Positions 55,884-63,995 of a stretch of DNA of 64,000 bases are shown in pieces (the first letter of the stretch is position 1; the number at the start of each line of letters is the position of its first letter). The stretch is from VRUE01 sp963720805 (GTDB taxonomy: Bacteria > Actinomycetota > Thermoleophilia > Solirubrobacterales > 70-9), in the NCBI GenBank assembly GCA_963720805.1, contig CAVRGT010000013.1:1-64000 (forward strand), given 5' to 3'. The notes beneath the pieces are model-generated. The model made no database searches and was not told the DNA's origin. It saw only the letters and a list, made by a program, of their open reading frames with translations. Both the position numbers and the translations under genes were made by a program.

Positions 55884-56092
55884 AGCAACAACAAAAGAGA
55901 CCAACCAAAACCCAAAAGCAAGAAGGCCAAGACAAGAAGCAAGCCAACAAAGAACGAAGCCAAAACCAAAAGCCAAGAGAAGCAAGAAGAAGGACCCAAG
56001 AAAGCAGCCCAAGGAAGAACTCAAACAGCAACAACCCAACCACCGACACACTACGAATCCCTCCGATTCGTGCCTGGGCCGCAGTTTGGTGA
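55880..56092 (+). CDS. Possible very basic peptide from a T-free tract
   Basis: Seventy codons begin at an ATG overlapping the XRE stop. The product is Lys/Gln/Arg-rich with almost no hydrophobic residues (MKQQQKRPTKTQKQEGQDKK...). The DNA from 55882 to 56020 contains no T at all, and only one T occurs up to 56052, in a GC-rich genome. It may be a real disordered basic peptide or a non-coding, strand-asymmetric tract. Beyond it, to the excisionase at 56277, only small hairpins are seen (for example CTTCGG-TCTTTTG-CCGAAG near 56220-56240). Confidence 0.4.
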   Translation: MKQQQKRPTKTQKQEGQDKKQANKERSQNQKPREARRRTQESSPRKNSNSNNPTTDTLRIPPIRAWAAVW

Positions 56093-56276
56093 TCCCAAAC
56101 GTCAGGAAGGCTTCGGCGTGATGGCGCTGGCGACTCCGGCCGTGCCTCCGGCGACCGATTGTGGCACGGCTCCGCCGTGCGGAGGCCGCCTGTATGGAGG
56201 CCCGGCAGGAGCCTTGACCTTCGGTCTTTTGCCGAAGAAGTGGATCAAGCGAAGGCCCTTTCGGCACCAAGGGGGC

Positions 56277-56468
56277 ATGGAGAGAAATGCGCCGCCAATC
56301 ACCTTCTTCACCGAGCGCAGCCTTGCTGCCTATCTAGCCGTCTCCGACCGCACGATCCGCAACTGGATCAGGCGCGGCGAGCTGCCCTCCTACAAGCTCG
56401 GAGCTTCCCGCCGGATCGACCCCGCAGACGTAGACACCTTCCTCGCCCAGCGAAGGGAGCTTCCATGA
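56277..56468 (+). CDS. Excisionase-type helix-turn-helix protein
   Basis: A 63-residue protein after AAGGGGG. TERSLAAYLAVSDRTIRNWIRRGELPSYKLGASRRIDPADVDTFLAQRR is the MerR-like excisionase (helix_turn_helix_17) domain. It directs integrase toward excision or binds the att region. Its stop overlaps the integrase ATG, making the usual xis-int pair. A longer in-frame reading exists upstream but is not family-like. Confidence 0.88.
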   Translation: MERNAPPITFFTERSLAAYLAVSDRTIRNWIRRGELPSYKLGASRRIDPADVDTFLAQRRELP

Positions 56469-57556
56469 GGCGAGAGTCGCCAATCAAACGCCGCAACCCC
56501 TCCGGGGAGATCGTCTGGGTAGCGAGATATACCGGCAGCGACGGCAAATACCGAATAGCGAAGCCCCGCTGGAATCGCGGGAAGGGAACCTTCCTCCTCA
56601 AGCGCGAAGCCCAGCAGGCGATTGATGAGGCTTACGGCCTCTCAGACCGCCCCGACACCCTGGGCGAGTACTTCGCCACCTGGCCAACAAATCACCCGCG
56701 CTCAGAGCGCACCAACGAAACCAACGAGCACCGCATTGGCCGCGTCCTCGAGGTCGAGGTGGAGGGCATCCCGCTGAAGCAGTGGCCGATGCGCGAGCTG
56801 CGTAGAAGGCACGCCCTCGCCCTGGTCGATCACATGCTCAGGGTCCAAGGCAGAGCGACAACCGGAGTCGTCGGCATCCTCCGCTCCCTCTCGGCGATGG
56901 CCGAGGACGCGATCACCGACGAAGTAGCCGACCTCAACCCGTTCAAGGGAGTCCGCGTCAGATCCAACGATCCGAGGGCAAAGAAGAAGCGCAGACCGAT
57001 CCGCGTCTTCAGCTTCGAGCAGATGCACGCCTTTGCCAAAGCAGCCGGCCGCTACGAGGCAATGGTCCGCGTCTTCACCGACACCGGCATGAGGCTGGGG
57101 GAGGTGCTGCCCCTGCGCCGCGAGGACTTCGATGGCGAGACGCTGAAGGTCCGAAGGACCGCCCACGAGGGCACGATCCTCGAAGGCACCAAGACCGACC
57201 ACGGCGAGCACGAGGCCGGGAGGACTGTCCCGGTCCCCGCGACCCTCGCCTGGATGATCGAAGCCCAGATGCGCCTGAACGGCGAGGACTGCGAGCTGCT
57301 CTTCACAACCCCAACCGGCCGCATGTGGCGAGAGCGCAACTTCTACCGCGACCTTTGGAAACCGACCCAGCGCGCCTCCGGCCTAGACATCCGCCCCCAC
57401 GAGTGCCGCCACTCCTACGTCACCCACCTCCGCGCCGCCGGCATCAACGACGCCGATCTAGCCGAGATCGCCGGCCACCGCGTCGAGACGATGCTGGCGC
57501 GGTACACGCATGCGGTGGGAGGCAGCTACGGGGCCGTTAGGGGTGTGATTGGCTAA
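56465..57556 (+). CDS. Tyrosine recombinase (integrase)
   Basis: A 363-residue phage-type integrase. The N-terminal arm-type binding part is followed by the catalytic domain with R210 (FTDTGMRLGEVLPLRRED), H312 and R315 (PHECRHSYVTHLRAAG), H338 (AGHRV) and nucleophile Y347 (LARYTHAVG), so the active site is complete. It starts at the ATG overlapping the excisionase stop. It would recombine the element at its attachment site, presumably the tRNA-Glu gene, which is an inference from position. Convergent with hamB. Confidence 0.92.
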   Translation: MRRESPIKRRNPSGEIVWVARYTGSDGKYRIAKPRWNRGKGTFLLKREAQQAIDEAYGLSDRPDTLGEYFATWPTNHPRSERTNETNEHRIGRVLEVEVEGIPLKQWPMRELRRRHALALVDHMLRVQGRATTGVVGILRSLSAMAEDAITDEVADLNPFKGVRVRSNDPRAKKKRRPIRVFSFEQMHAFAKAAGRYEAMVRVFTDTGMRLGEVLPLRREDFDGETLKVRRTAHEGTILEGTKTDHGEHEAGRTVPVPATLAWMIEAQMRLNGEDCELLFTTPTGRMWRERNFYRDLWKPTQRASGLDIRPHECRHSYVTHLRAAGINDADLAEIAGHRVETMLARYTHAVGGSYGAVRGVIG

Positions 57557-57570
57557 GCAACAGAGTTGCT

Positions 57571-60129
57571 TCAGGCCGCCATTGGCGTGGCGCGTTCCAG
57601 AACATCTTGGATCTCTCGTTCGACCAAGCGAGGTAGTCCATATCCCTCGATATTGGCCTTCCGCAGCCAATTGAGACACTCCTCGGGAGTTAGCTCGTCT
57701 TCCGGAATGTGCTCCTCCAACTCAACTGCGCTCGCACGAGACAGGCCGAGAGCCATCATTGATACCTCCGTGGTGCGCGCAACGCCCAGCTCCAGCATCA
57801 TTGCTACATCTGGAAGATCCTCAATCTCGTCGTCGCGTCCGACTTGTTCTAGATGAAACTTCAAGACATCCAAGTAGCAGGCGAGATATCTAGGGGCAGC
57901 AAATCGAGCTATTTCATCAATGTCTTTCATCACCGACCGGATGTCGCGAGCAATCTTTCGATCACCACGTTTGGTGTTGATTTCGATCCTCTTCGCGATT
58001 AGGTAGGCAAGGCGCGCGCCCTTCATCCATTCGACTACGAGGATCGCTAGCTGGAAGCAGCGCTTGTCCCCGCCAAAATCTGACCCCAGTTGCTTGTTGC
58101 AGCGCGCAAGTGCTCGCTTATAGTTCAGTGCTGCATCTTCACTCTCAGGCTTGGCGAGGAGCATCGCATCTTGGTCATCGTGACCCCGGATATAGGTAAG
58201 AAGACGCTGCATGGCGGGCGGGCTAATCCCAGCGTGTCGACGAAGTACCTCTGCAGGTAGCTCAACTTGCTCCAGTGCGCTAATAATCGCGGCTTCAAGT
58301 GCCTCCACTTCACCTGGATCGTCAGAGGGCATATTTTCAAGATCCGCCAGCCGATGACCATTGACGATGCGCGAGGCCAAGAAGCTATATATGTCCTCTT
58401 CTAGGCCGCGAGTTCGTACTTCATCCGCAGGTGCTCCCGCTTCTATGTATTCGCGGAGTGGCTTGAGGTTTTTGAAAACGGGCTCTGTGGCGCGAGTCAG
58501 GTTCGAGCGCTGCCGCCATCGCGGAGGGTTTTCCCATACGTCTCCCCGTGTATCGATGCAAATGATGTTGCCCTCAAACTCCTTTCCCCAACGTCCGGCG
58601 CGACCGGCAAGGTTCCAGAAGTCCGCTGGAGTCATCGCATTCTTGCCCTTCTTTGGGCCGCGGGCGAAGATATTGCGACAGGGAAGGTTGACTCCCTCAA
58701 GCAAGGTCGAAGTGCAGACTAGATATTGAAGCACTTCGGTTCGGAACAATCGCTCAATCTCTTGACGGACAAGTAGCGGCATATTCCCGTAGTGGAAAGC
58801 GACGCCTCTGTTGAGGACATTCAGCAGCGCATAGTTGCGATGAATTGTTTGTTTGATGAGTTCACAGAGATCTTGAATCTCTTGGTTTTCCGAAACGTCT
58901 GCTTCTGGTCCTAGGGCTTCAGCAATTAGCCCGGCCGTTTTCTCAGCAGCTGCTGCCCCGCTGACGTAAACAACATTTCCAGTCGTGTCTTTGCCTAGCG
59001 CCACCGCAACATATGGGAGCCTCTTTCCCGTGCTGACAGGGCGAGCCGGCAGTTTGAACTCGCCCGCTGGGATGTCTCGCTCCCCGTCTATCAGGGTCGC
59101 CGTCCACCGCTGCGGCTTGTAGGGGACTTGGTTAACCCAAAGGAGATTCTGGTTAACCGTCACGGTCTCGGCCGCAACGGATTGAGAATTGTCTGGTCCG
59201 CCTTCGAGAAGCAGTTCCGGGTTTGCGGCCATTGGACTGGCGAAGACAACTTGCAGGCTGTCGTTGCGACTCACAGAGTCGGCTAGAACACGCTGGAGAA
59301 GAACACCCCGTTGTTTGTCTCCGAACTTCTGAGCCTCGTCTATAAAAAGGAGGTCGGGGACGAATCCCGACAATAGTTCAAAGAGGAAGTGCAGTCTCTC
59401 CTGAGTGAGTACGTATATCTCATGAGGTCGTGAATCGACGTCCTTGCCCCAGGGGATCGAATAGACCCCAATCTCATCGGGCAACTCTGTCCGAAACTCG
59501 CGCGACACCTCCTCAATGAGCGCTCTTGTTGGCACTACATATACACCTCGAAAGCGCTCAGAGCGGGCGATTTTCTCCTCGAACCATTGCTTTACGACGA
59601 AGGACTTCCCCGCAGAAGTGGGCGCGGATGCGCTCACCCAGCTTGCACTCTCCATTGAGGTCCAAAGCTCTCGCTGGAAGGGATTGCCGCTGAGTAGCTT
59701 TTGACTGGACAAAGGGATGGCGAGTTCCATGCGGCGTCGAATGACGTCGAGCCGAAGAGGACTGGGCGCCGAGTCCCAGATGTCCTCGACATTTACGTTG
59801 CTTCGTGCTGAGGCAAGTTTGAGAGCGAGTCGATTGCCCATCCGCTCAAGTAGGAGGACGGCAGCGTCCCTCTCGGCTTGGTCAGCGGTCGGGCTCAGGA
59901 CGCAGCCCTGAGCTATTCGCAGCGCAGCCTCTTGCGATTTCTCCTCTGCTACTTGAGCCAAGAGACTTGCGCAGGTAAGTGCATGAGTGAGGTCGGCGTT
60001 TCGAACGCCATCATCAGCAGCGATTGCCGGGAGATCTCGCCAAACTGACTCCAAGGCGAGTTGATCCATGGCCGCACCTAGGCTCTCTGATGCCAAGAGA
60101 TCCTGGGCAAGCTCAGTACCAGTCGTCAA
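57571..60129 (-). CDS. hamB: Hachiman helicase HamB
   Basis: An 852-residue superfamily-2 helicase. Walker A APTSAGKSF is at about 169-177. VVPTRALIEEVSREF follows, with Walker B LLFIDEAQKF at about 261-270, CTSTLLEGVNLP at 472-483 and NLAGRAGRWG at 506-515. A long helical C-terminal region follows. Its ATG overlaps the HamA stop (ATGA). Gene order, size and the DUF1837 partner identify Hachiman, in which HamB surveys DNA and restrains the HamA nuclease. The base composition is lower in GC than the surrounding genome. The frame is intact. Confidence 0.88.
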   Translation of the reverse strand: MTTGTELAQDLLASESLGAAMDQLALESVWRDLPAIAADDGVRNADLTHALTCASLLAQVAEEKSQEAALRIAQGCVLSPTADQAERDAAVLLLERMGNRLALKLASARSNVNVEDIWDSAPSPLRLDVIRRRMELAIPLSSQKLLSGNPFQRELWTSMESASWVSASAPTSAGKSFVVKQWFEEKIARSERFRGVYVVPTRALIEEVSREFRTELPDEIGVYSIPWGKDVDSRPHEIYVLTQERLHFLFELLSGFVPDLLFIDEAQKFGDKQRGVLLQRVLADSVSRNDSLQVVFASPMAANPELLLEGGPDNSQSVAAETVTVNQNLLWVNQVPYKPQRWTATLIDGERDIPAGEFKLPARPVSTGKRLPYVAVALGKDTTGNVVYVSGAAAAEKTAGLIAEALGPEADVSENQEIQDLCELIKQTIHRNYALLNVLNRGVAFHYGNMPLLVRQEIERLFRTEVLQYLVCTSTLLEGVNLPCRNIFARGPKKGKNAMTPADFWNLAGRAGRWGKEFEGNIICIDTRGDVWENPPRWRQRSNLTRATEPVFKNLKPLREYIEAGAPADEVRTRGLEEDIYSFLASRIVNGHRLADLENMPSDDPGEVEALEAAIISALEQVELPAEVLRRHAGISPPAMQRLLTYIRGHDDQDAMLLAKPESEDAALNYKRALARCNKQLGSDFGGDKRCFQLAILVVEWMKGARLAYLIAKRIEINTKRGDRKIARDIRSVMKDIDEIARFAAPRYLACYLDVLKFHLEQVGRDDEIEDLPDVAMMLELGVARTTEVSMMALGLSRASAVELEEHIPEDELTPEECLNWLRKANIEGYGLPRLVEREIQDVLERATPMAA

Positions 60130-60890
60130 GTTAGTCCTAGCTGCTTGCGAAGCTCGTCACGAAAGACTTGAACGTCTGGAAAGGGCACAAAGAAGATCTC
60201 TAGCTCAAAGTCGGAGAGCTCGTTCTTGTCCACCTTGAGCGTTGTCCGTTCCCGCCATTTCTTCAATAGCTTTTGAGTTGCCGCCGTCGCGGTTTTTTTG
60301 TCATCTTCGAAGGGGTAGGGGTAGTCGGCGAGAGAAGAACCAACGAGCGCGGCTCCGCGAGCCTGGATTTGAGTTCTCTGTGTTGTGCCGGCGGTGAAAT
60401 ATGCCTTGAGGGCGCCGGTCAAGGCGGGATCGTCCAAATCGAGGTGATCGCGCAATAGTTCGACGTCACGTTTCGCTTGCTTTCCGCCCAAATTCTTTAG
60501 AAAGGGCGCGATTCCCGCTAGGCACTCGTCTATAGCGCTGTTGACGGACTTGTAGAGCTTTGACTCGCCCCAGTAGAGCGCGAGTGTTCCGTCGGGTTGA
60601 AGCTTTGCGTGAACTCCGTCGGTTCCGTGAACGTGCATTTCCTCGTCGGTCTTCAATGGCATCTTGCAGAGCAACTGAGGAAGTTCCAGCCCTATTTCGA
60701 GTAGTAGATAGAGGAGCATCTCTCCTCCCTCGCCCGAAGTCTTCAATTTGGTGAATAGGCCATTTGCCTCGGCGACAAGTTCGACGACTGGCTGGGTGCT
60801 TTTGAGTCGAGTCGCTGCGGCTTGAGCCTCTCGAATCCTAGATCGCGGGATGCAATAGTCGACTGCTTGTGCCACGAGCCAGCTAACTAG
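60126..60890 (-). pseudogene. hamA: hamA (DUF1837 nuclease), 3' fragment left of the insertion
   Basis: About 254 codons from the IS boundary to the stop, which overlaps the hamB start. Key text: SGEGGEMLLYLLLEIGLELPQLL, HGTDGVHAKLQ and ALYWGESKLYKS. The D, then E-x-K, pattern matches the catalytic core of the HamA nuclease. An open frame continues upstream through the left end of the IS, so a fusion product could be made, but the native N-terminus is separated. Joining at one CTAG to the fragment at 62541 gives ...MVDEL-VSWLVAQAVDYC... in one frame. Confidence 0.85.
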
Positions 60891-60947
60891 CCTCGATCCA
60901 CCGTTTTCACCCCGCAGGGTGCGATCGGCTGACTTGAGGTAGGTAAC

Positions 60948-60989
60948 AGCGCCAGGGCGGTTCCTCGGAATCGCCCTGGCGCTCCTTTT
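60948..60989 (+). terminator. Hairpin plus T-run in the IS1380-type left end
   Basis: AGCGCCAGGGCG (60948-60959) pairs perfectly with CGCCCTGGCGCT (60972-60983), followed by CCTTTT on the plus strand. It fits a rho-independent terminator for plus-strand transcription entering the element, protecting the transposase from antisense transcripts. On the minus strand the tail is not U-rich. Confidence 0.6.
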
Positions 60990-61090
60990 GACGTCGGTCC
61001 TCGACGAATCGGAGCGCCAGCGCCCATTCGCGGGCAGGCCGAGATCGGCAGGTGCGACGAGGAGGGTTGAGGCTGGGGCGCGAGCCAGGG

Positions 61091-62479
61091 CTACGGGCTC
61101 GACGCGGCCGGCAATGCCCGCAGCCGCGCGAAGGCCGCGACCAGCGCCTCGGCCCACGGCCAGCCTCGCGGCAGTCGCAGCGTCACCCGCCGCCCCGAGC
61201 GCACCAGGCGCCCGGCGACGTGCAGCAGGCGCTGGCGCACGCGCTTGGGCTCGGCCAGCGCGAGCTCTCCATCCAGGCAGAGCCGGGCGGCCCAGCGCAG
61301 CAGGGCCTGGGCGAGGAGCGAGACCTCCAGCCAGGCCTGGTTGTGCTCGAAGGCGCCGAAGGGCATCTTGCGCATCCCGGTCTCCTTGGCGACGCGGATC
61401 GCGTCCTCGACGCGGGCCCGGCGGCGGTGGCGCAGCTCCAGGGCGGTGATGTCGGTGCCGTCCTGGTCGGTGATGAAGGCGGTGTGGCGGTAGCCGGTCT
61501 CGCAGTCGAGGACCGAGAGCTGGGCGCCGGGATGAGGGCGCTCGCGCCTGAGGATCAGCCGCGTGCCCTCCGGCCAGCTCGAGAGATCGACGCGGTTCGT
61601 CAGCTCGGTCACCTGGGCGCCCTCGCGCTCGGTGCCATCGCCGTCGATTGCCTGTTGCCAGGCCGACTCCGACAGCTCGCCGATCGCCTCGCGCACCCGC
61701 TCGTCCACTTCGTAGCCGACCGAGAAGCGAATGCCCGCCTCGCGGCAGTCGGAGGTGAAGGCATGGGTGCGCCCGCCGATGTCGGCGCGGACGAGGATCT
61801 CGCGCTCGAGGTCGGTGGCGGGCAGCTGCTCGAGTGCCAGTTGCAGGACCTCGAAGTGATCGGAGGCGGTATTGGCGCCGGCGTTGCCGGGGCGAAGGAC
61901 GCCGGCCAGCGGCTCGCCGGTCTCCGAGAGGTAACAGAGCAGTGGGAAGAAGCCGAAGCCGCCCTTGTAGGTGCCGGCGGCGCTCTGCTTCTCGGAGTGG
62001 GCGGTAAGCAGGCTGGCGTCGATGTCGAGGATCAGCTCCTGCGGTCGGGCGCCGGCATCCCAGGCCTTGGCCAGCGCCTTGGCGCGGGCGGCGCGGAGCG
62101 CTTCCAGTGCCTGCGCGTCGATCGACTTGATCACCCGATGGGCCGTCGTCTCGGAGGCCACCGCCCCGAACAGGGCCTCTTGCCCGCGCAGGACGCCGAG
62201 GTCGGAGACGTGATCGCCGCCGTCGGCGATCGCCACGGCGAGATCGCGCACGACGACGCCGGGGTCATGCGCGGAGCGGCGCTCCCGGGTCGGCGCCATC
62301 GCCTCGGCGAGCGCGGCGGTGAGGCCAAGCCGGTCGGCGAGCTCGACCAACAGGAAAGCCCCGGCGTGGGAGACGAGCCCCTCGCCGTCCGCCCTGACTT
62401 CTACGGTTTGGCGCGTCGTTTGTGTCTTCACCTTCCGGGTGTCCTCCTGGGTCGTTGCGAATACGTCGGCAAACCGCAT
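61091..62479 (-). CDS. IS1380-family transposase
   Basis: A 462-residue DDE transposase. ELILDIDASLLTAHSEKQ carries the first Asp region, EREILVRADIGGRTHAF the second, and RRRARVEDAIRVAKETG the glutamate region near the C-terminal third. The N-terminal part (TVEVRADGEGLVSHAGAFLLVELADRLGL) and the typical KGGFGFFPLLCYLSETGEPLAGVLRPGNAGANT block identify IS1380. ATG 62479 is preferred over the TTG two codons earlier. No break is seen, so it may be active. Confidence 0.92.
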   Translation of the reverse strand: MRFADVFATTQEDTRKVKTQTTRQTVEVRADGEGLVSHAGAFLLVELADRLGLTAALAEAMAPTRERRSAHDPGVVVRDLAVAIADGGDHVSDLGVLRGQEALFGAVASETTAHRVIKSIDAQALEALRAARAKALAKAWDAGARPQELILDIDASLLTAHSEKQSAAGTYKGGFGFFPLLCYLSETGEPLAGVLRPGNAGANTASDHFEVLQLALEQLPATDLEREILVRADIGGRTHAFTSDCREAGIRFSVGYEVDERVREAIGELSESAWQQAIDGDGTEREGAQVTELTNRVDLSSWPEGTRLILRRERPHPGAQLSVLDCETGYRHTAFITDQDGTDITALELRHRRRARVEDAIRVAKETGMRKMPFGAFEHNQAWLEVSLLAQALLRWAARLCLDGELALAEPKRVRQRLLHVAGRLVRSGRRVTLRLPRGWPWAEALVAAFARLRALPAASSP

Positions 62480-62540
62480 TCTCAAGACCCAAGAGGACGC
62501 CCCCGGATGGTTTTCTCAGGTCATTACTGGTGGATCAGGG

Positions 62541-62790
62541 CTAGCTCATCAACCATTGGTTTCCGGTTGCCATCGAAGGCAATGAAGTGACATCTGCAGG
62601 TTGCATGGGTGCCGTCCAAGAGCACCGGCTCCTCGACGGAGAGCATGTACCCCTCAAGGGAGCGCTCTGTATTGCGGGCAAGATCAGACAATGCTTGTGC
62701 AAGCTCGTCTGAAATACCTCCGGGTTTTAGGGCTACGGCTACCTCTGCGGAATCCAAATCTCCTGCCCGCCTGTTGAGGACGCCGAGCAT
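62541..62790 (-). pseudogene. hamA: hamA 5' fragment right of the insertion
   Basis: From ATG 62790 (MLGVLNRRAGDLDSAEVAV) or possibly ATG 62820, coding runs to ...CRCHFIAFDGNRKPMVDEL at the CTAG and then into the IS, where it soon stops (TAA near 62524). HFIAFDG-x-P resembles the N-terminal part of DUF1837 proteins. I favour 62790 because a 19-base palindrome lies directly upstream. Confidence 0.75.
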
Positions 62791-62801
62791 AATAGACCCT
62801 G

Positions 62802-62820
62802 ATGTTCCTGAAGGGAACAT
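62802..62820. promoter_or_regulatory. Palindrome ATGTTCC-N5-GGAACAT upstream of hamA
   Basis: Seven-base perfect arms separated by five bases, 12 bases upstream of the preferred hamA start. It fits an operator. The minus-strand arms read GTTCC...GGAAC, somewhat like a regulator half-site, but I cannot assign the protein. Confidence 0.45.
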
Positions 62821-62942
62821 TCGGAGGACCGCTTCGAGTTAGATTCTCTTGACCTTCAGTCGAAACGGCCGCAACGCTCAGTGCGCGCTCTAGATGATGG
62901 ACGCGGTTGGGACGGATGGCCGAGGCACCAGAGTTGAACTTA

Positions 62943-63995
62943 CTATTCGCTTTCCTTGCAAGCGCTCGGCTCCTGGTTCGCCCCGCCGAGAACAAGCTTG
63001 CGTCCGCGTTCCTCGTCAGCGATCAGCTCGGGACGATCTGAGATCAGCGTCCGCATCGATTCGATCGCGAGGCGTATCGCTGCCCCGCGAGCCACCTCGG
63101 CTTCCGCCGGATCGAGATGACCTCCGTGCACTACCTTGCTGCGCTGGTCGTAGAGCTTGCCGGCGAGGCGTTGGCGCTCAATTCGCTCCTCGAGGGTCGA
63201 ACCTAGGAGCCAGGCGAGCGCGGCCGCCAAGCGAAAGCGGATCTCACCTTGGCCGGTTCCAAAGAGCGACTCAAGCGCGATGGTGGCGTCGAGCAGGCTG
63301 TCTTCCCCGAGGGCGCGATCCGTGAGGGCGCCTAGTAGGCGGCGGGTTGGCAGGTCAAGCTTCGGGTCGTATCGCTCTTTAACCAGGTCCATCCACCGTT
63401 CGATCTCTGGCAGCTCGGCCTTCGAGACTGGCCTCCCTCCTCGCGGCATGGGCGGTTGGAGGCCCCAGCTGAAGCTCGGGGATTGGAAGGGATCCGGGAT
63501 GTAGCGCCAGGTGGTGTTGAGCGCGTTTGGAGTCTCGGGACTGCTCGCGAGCACGAATGCGAGGCGCAGGTAATCGACGGTCTCGATTAGCCGGTGCTGC
63601 GGGCTAAAGAAATCAGGGTTCGGGAGAACCATCTCGCCCTCGGGGTCCTGATCTCGCGCCGCCACCGCCATTGGGAAGGTGGCTTCGAGGACGAGATCGG
63701 CGCCCAGCGGCGCCCAGCGCCGCTCCCACTCGTTTGGCTCGCGCAAGCGTCCCCACGGGGTCTCGACATGAAGGCCTTCAGGAAGGGCAACCCCTTGGAG
63801 TCCCACGGCCGCGCTGACCTCTACCTCCTCGCCGGCAGCGAGTAATCGGGCGACACGAAGCTCCTCAGTTACAGCGTCGAGGTAGCTCTGAAGCGTCAGT
63901 TTTCCGGCGGCAATTGCCTGAGGTTCGGCGTTCGCCAGGAGCAGGGTGGCGAGGAATCCGGCCTGCGTCCCCCCGCCGCGTCCCGAGCGGCCCAT
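62943..63995 (-). CDS. HEPN-domain protein (Apea-type HEPN), start may lie outside window
   Basis: At least 350 residues. The C-terminal part (about residues 210-330) has DATIALESLFGTGQGEIRFRLAAALAWLLG and KLYDQRSKVVHGGHL. RSKVVH (285-290) is the R-x4-H motif of HEPN ribonucleases. The N-terminal part (QHRLIETVDYLRLAFVLASS) is beta and helical and unassigned. HEPN proteins of this type occur in antiphage systems such as ApeA. It is on the same strand as hamA, 150 bases upstream. The first visible ATG is 5 bases from the window edge, so the true start could be further right. Confidence 0.65.
   Translation of the reverse strand: MGRSGRGGGTQAGFLATLLLANAEPQAIAAGKLTLQSYLDAVTEELRVARLLAAGEEVEVSAAVGLQGVALPEGLHVETPWGRLREPNEWERRWAPLGADLVLEATFPMAVAARDQDPEGEMVLPNPDFFSPQHRLIETVDYLRLAFVLASSPETPNALNTTWRYIPDPFQSPSFSWGLQPPMPRGGRPVSKAELPEIERWMDLVKERYDPKLDLPTRRLLGALTDRALGEDSLLDATIALESLFGTGQGEIRFRLAAALAWLLGSTLEERIERQRLAGKLYDQRSKVVHGGHLDPAEAEVARGAAIRLAIESMRTLISDRPELIADEERGRKLVLGGANQEPSACKESE

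Larger units (their letters stand above)
60891..62540 (-). mobile_element. IS1380-family insertion sequence in hamA, 1650 bp
   Basis: Left end CCTCGATCCACC (60891-60902) and right end complement CCCTGATCCACC (62529-62540) match at 10 of 12 bases. CTAG flanks both (60887-60890 and 62541-62544), a 4-bp target duplication. It carries one intact transposase in the same direction as hamA. The insertion splits hamA. Confidence 0.88.
54737..62942. mobile_element. Integrative element / defence island 3' of tRNA-Glu (right boundary uncertain)
   Basis: From the tRNA 3' end this region holds a small coiled-coil/HTH protein, a regulator operon, an excisionase, a tyrosine integrase and the hamAB genes, a common arrangement for tRNA-targeted elements. 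hamB is visibly lower in GC than core genes. I did not find a convincing repeat of the tRNA 3' end, so the far border is not defined. It may lie beyond the window or have decayed. Confidence 0.5.

Noticed and set aside
55622..55999. Minus-strand hydrophobic ORF (Leu/Phe-rich)
   Set aside because: It is the complement of the T-free tract and the XRE gene. Its hydrophobicity follows from the composition, and it has no start signal.
60126..61157. 343-residue ORF starting inside the IS1380 element
   Set aside because: Its first 90 residues are untranslated IS end and antisense transposase sequence. It is the hamA 3' fragment extended by chance, although expression as a fusion cannot be excluded.
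62833..62850. Possible attR: GAGTTAGATTCTCT resembles GAGTTCGATTCTCT of the tRNA-Glu T-arm
   Set aside because: Only 13 of 14 bases match and the acceptor part is absent. T-arm-like sequences occur by chance, so it does not define the element border.
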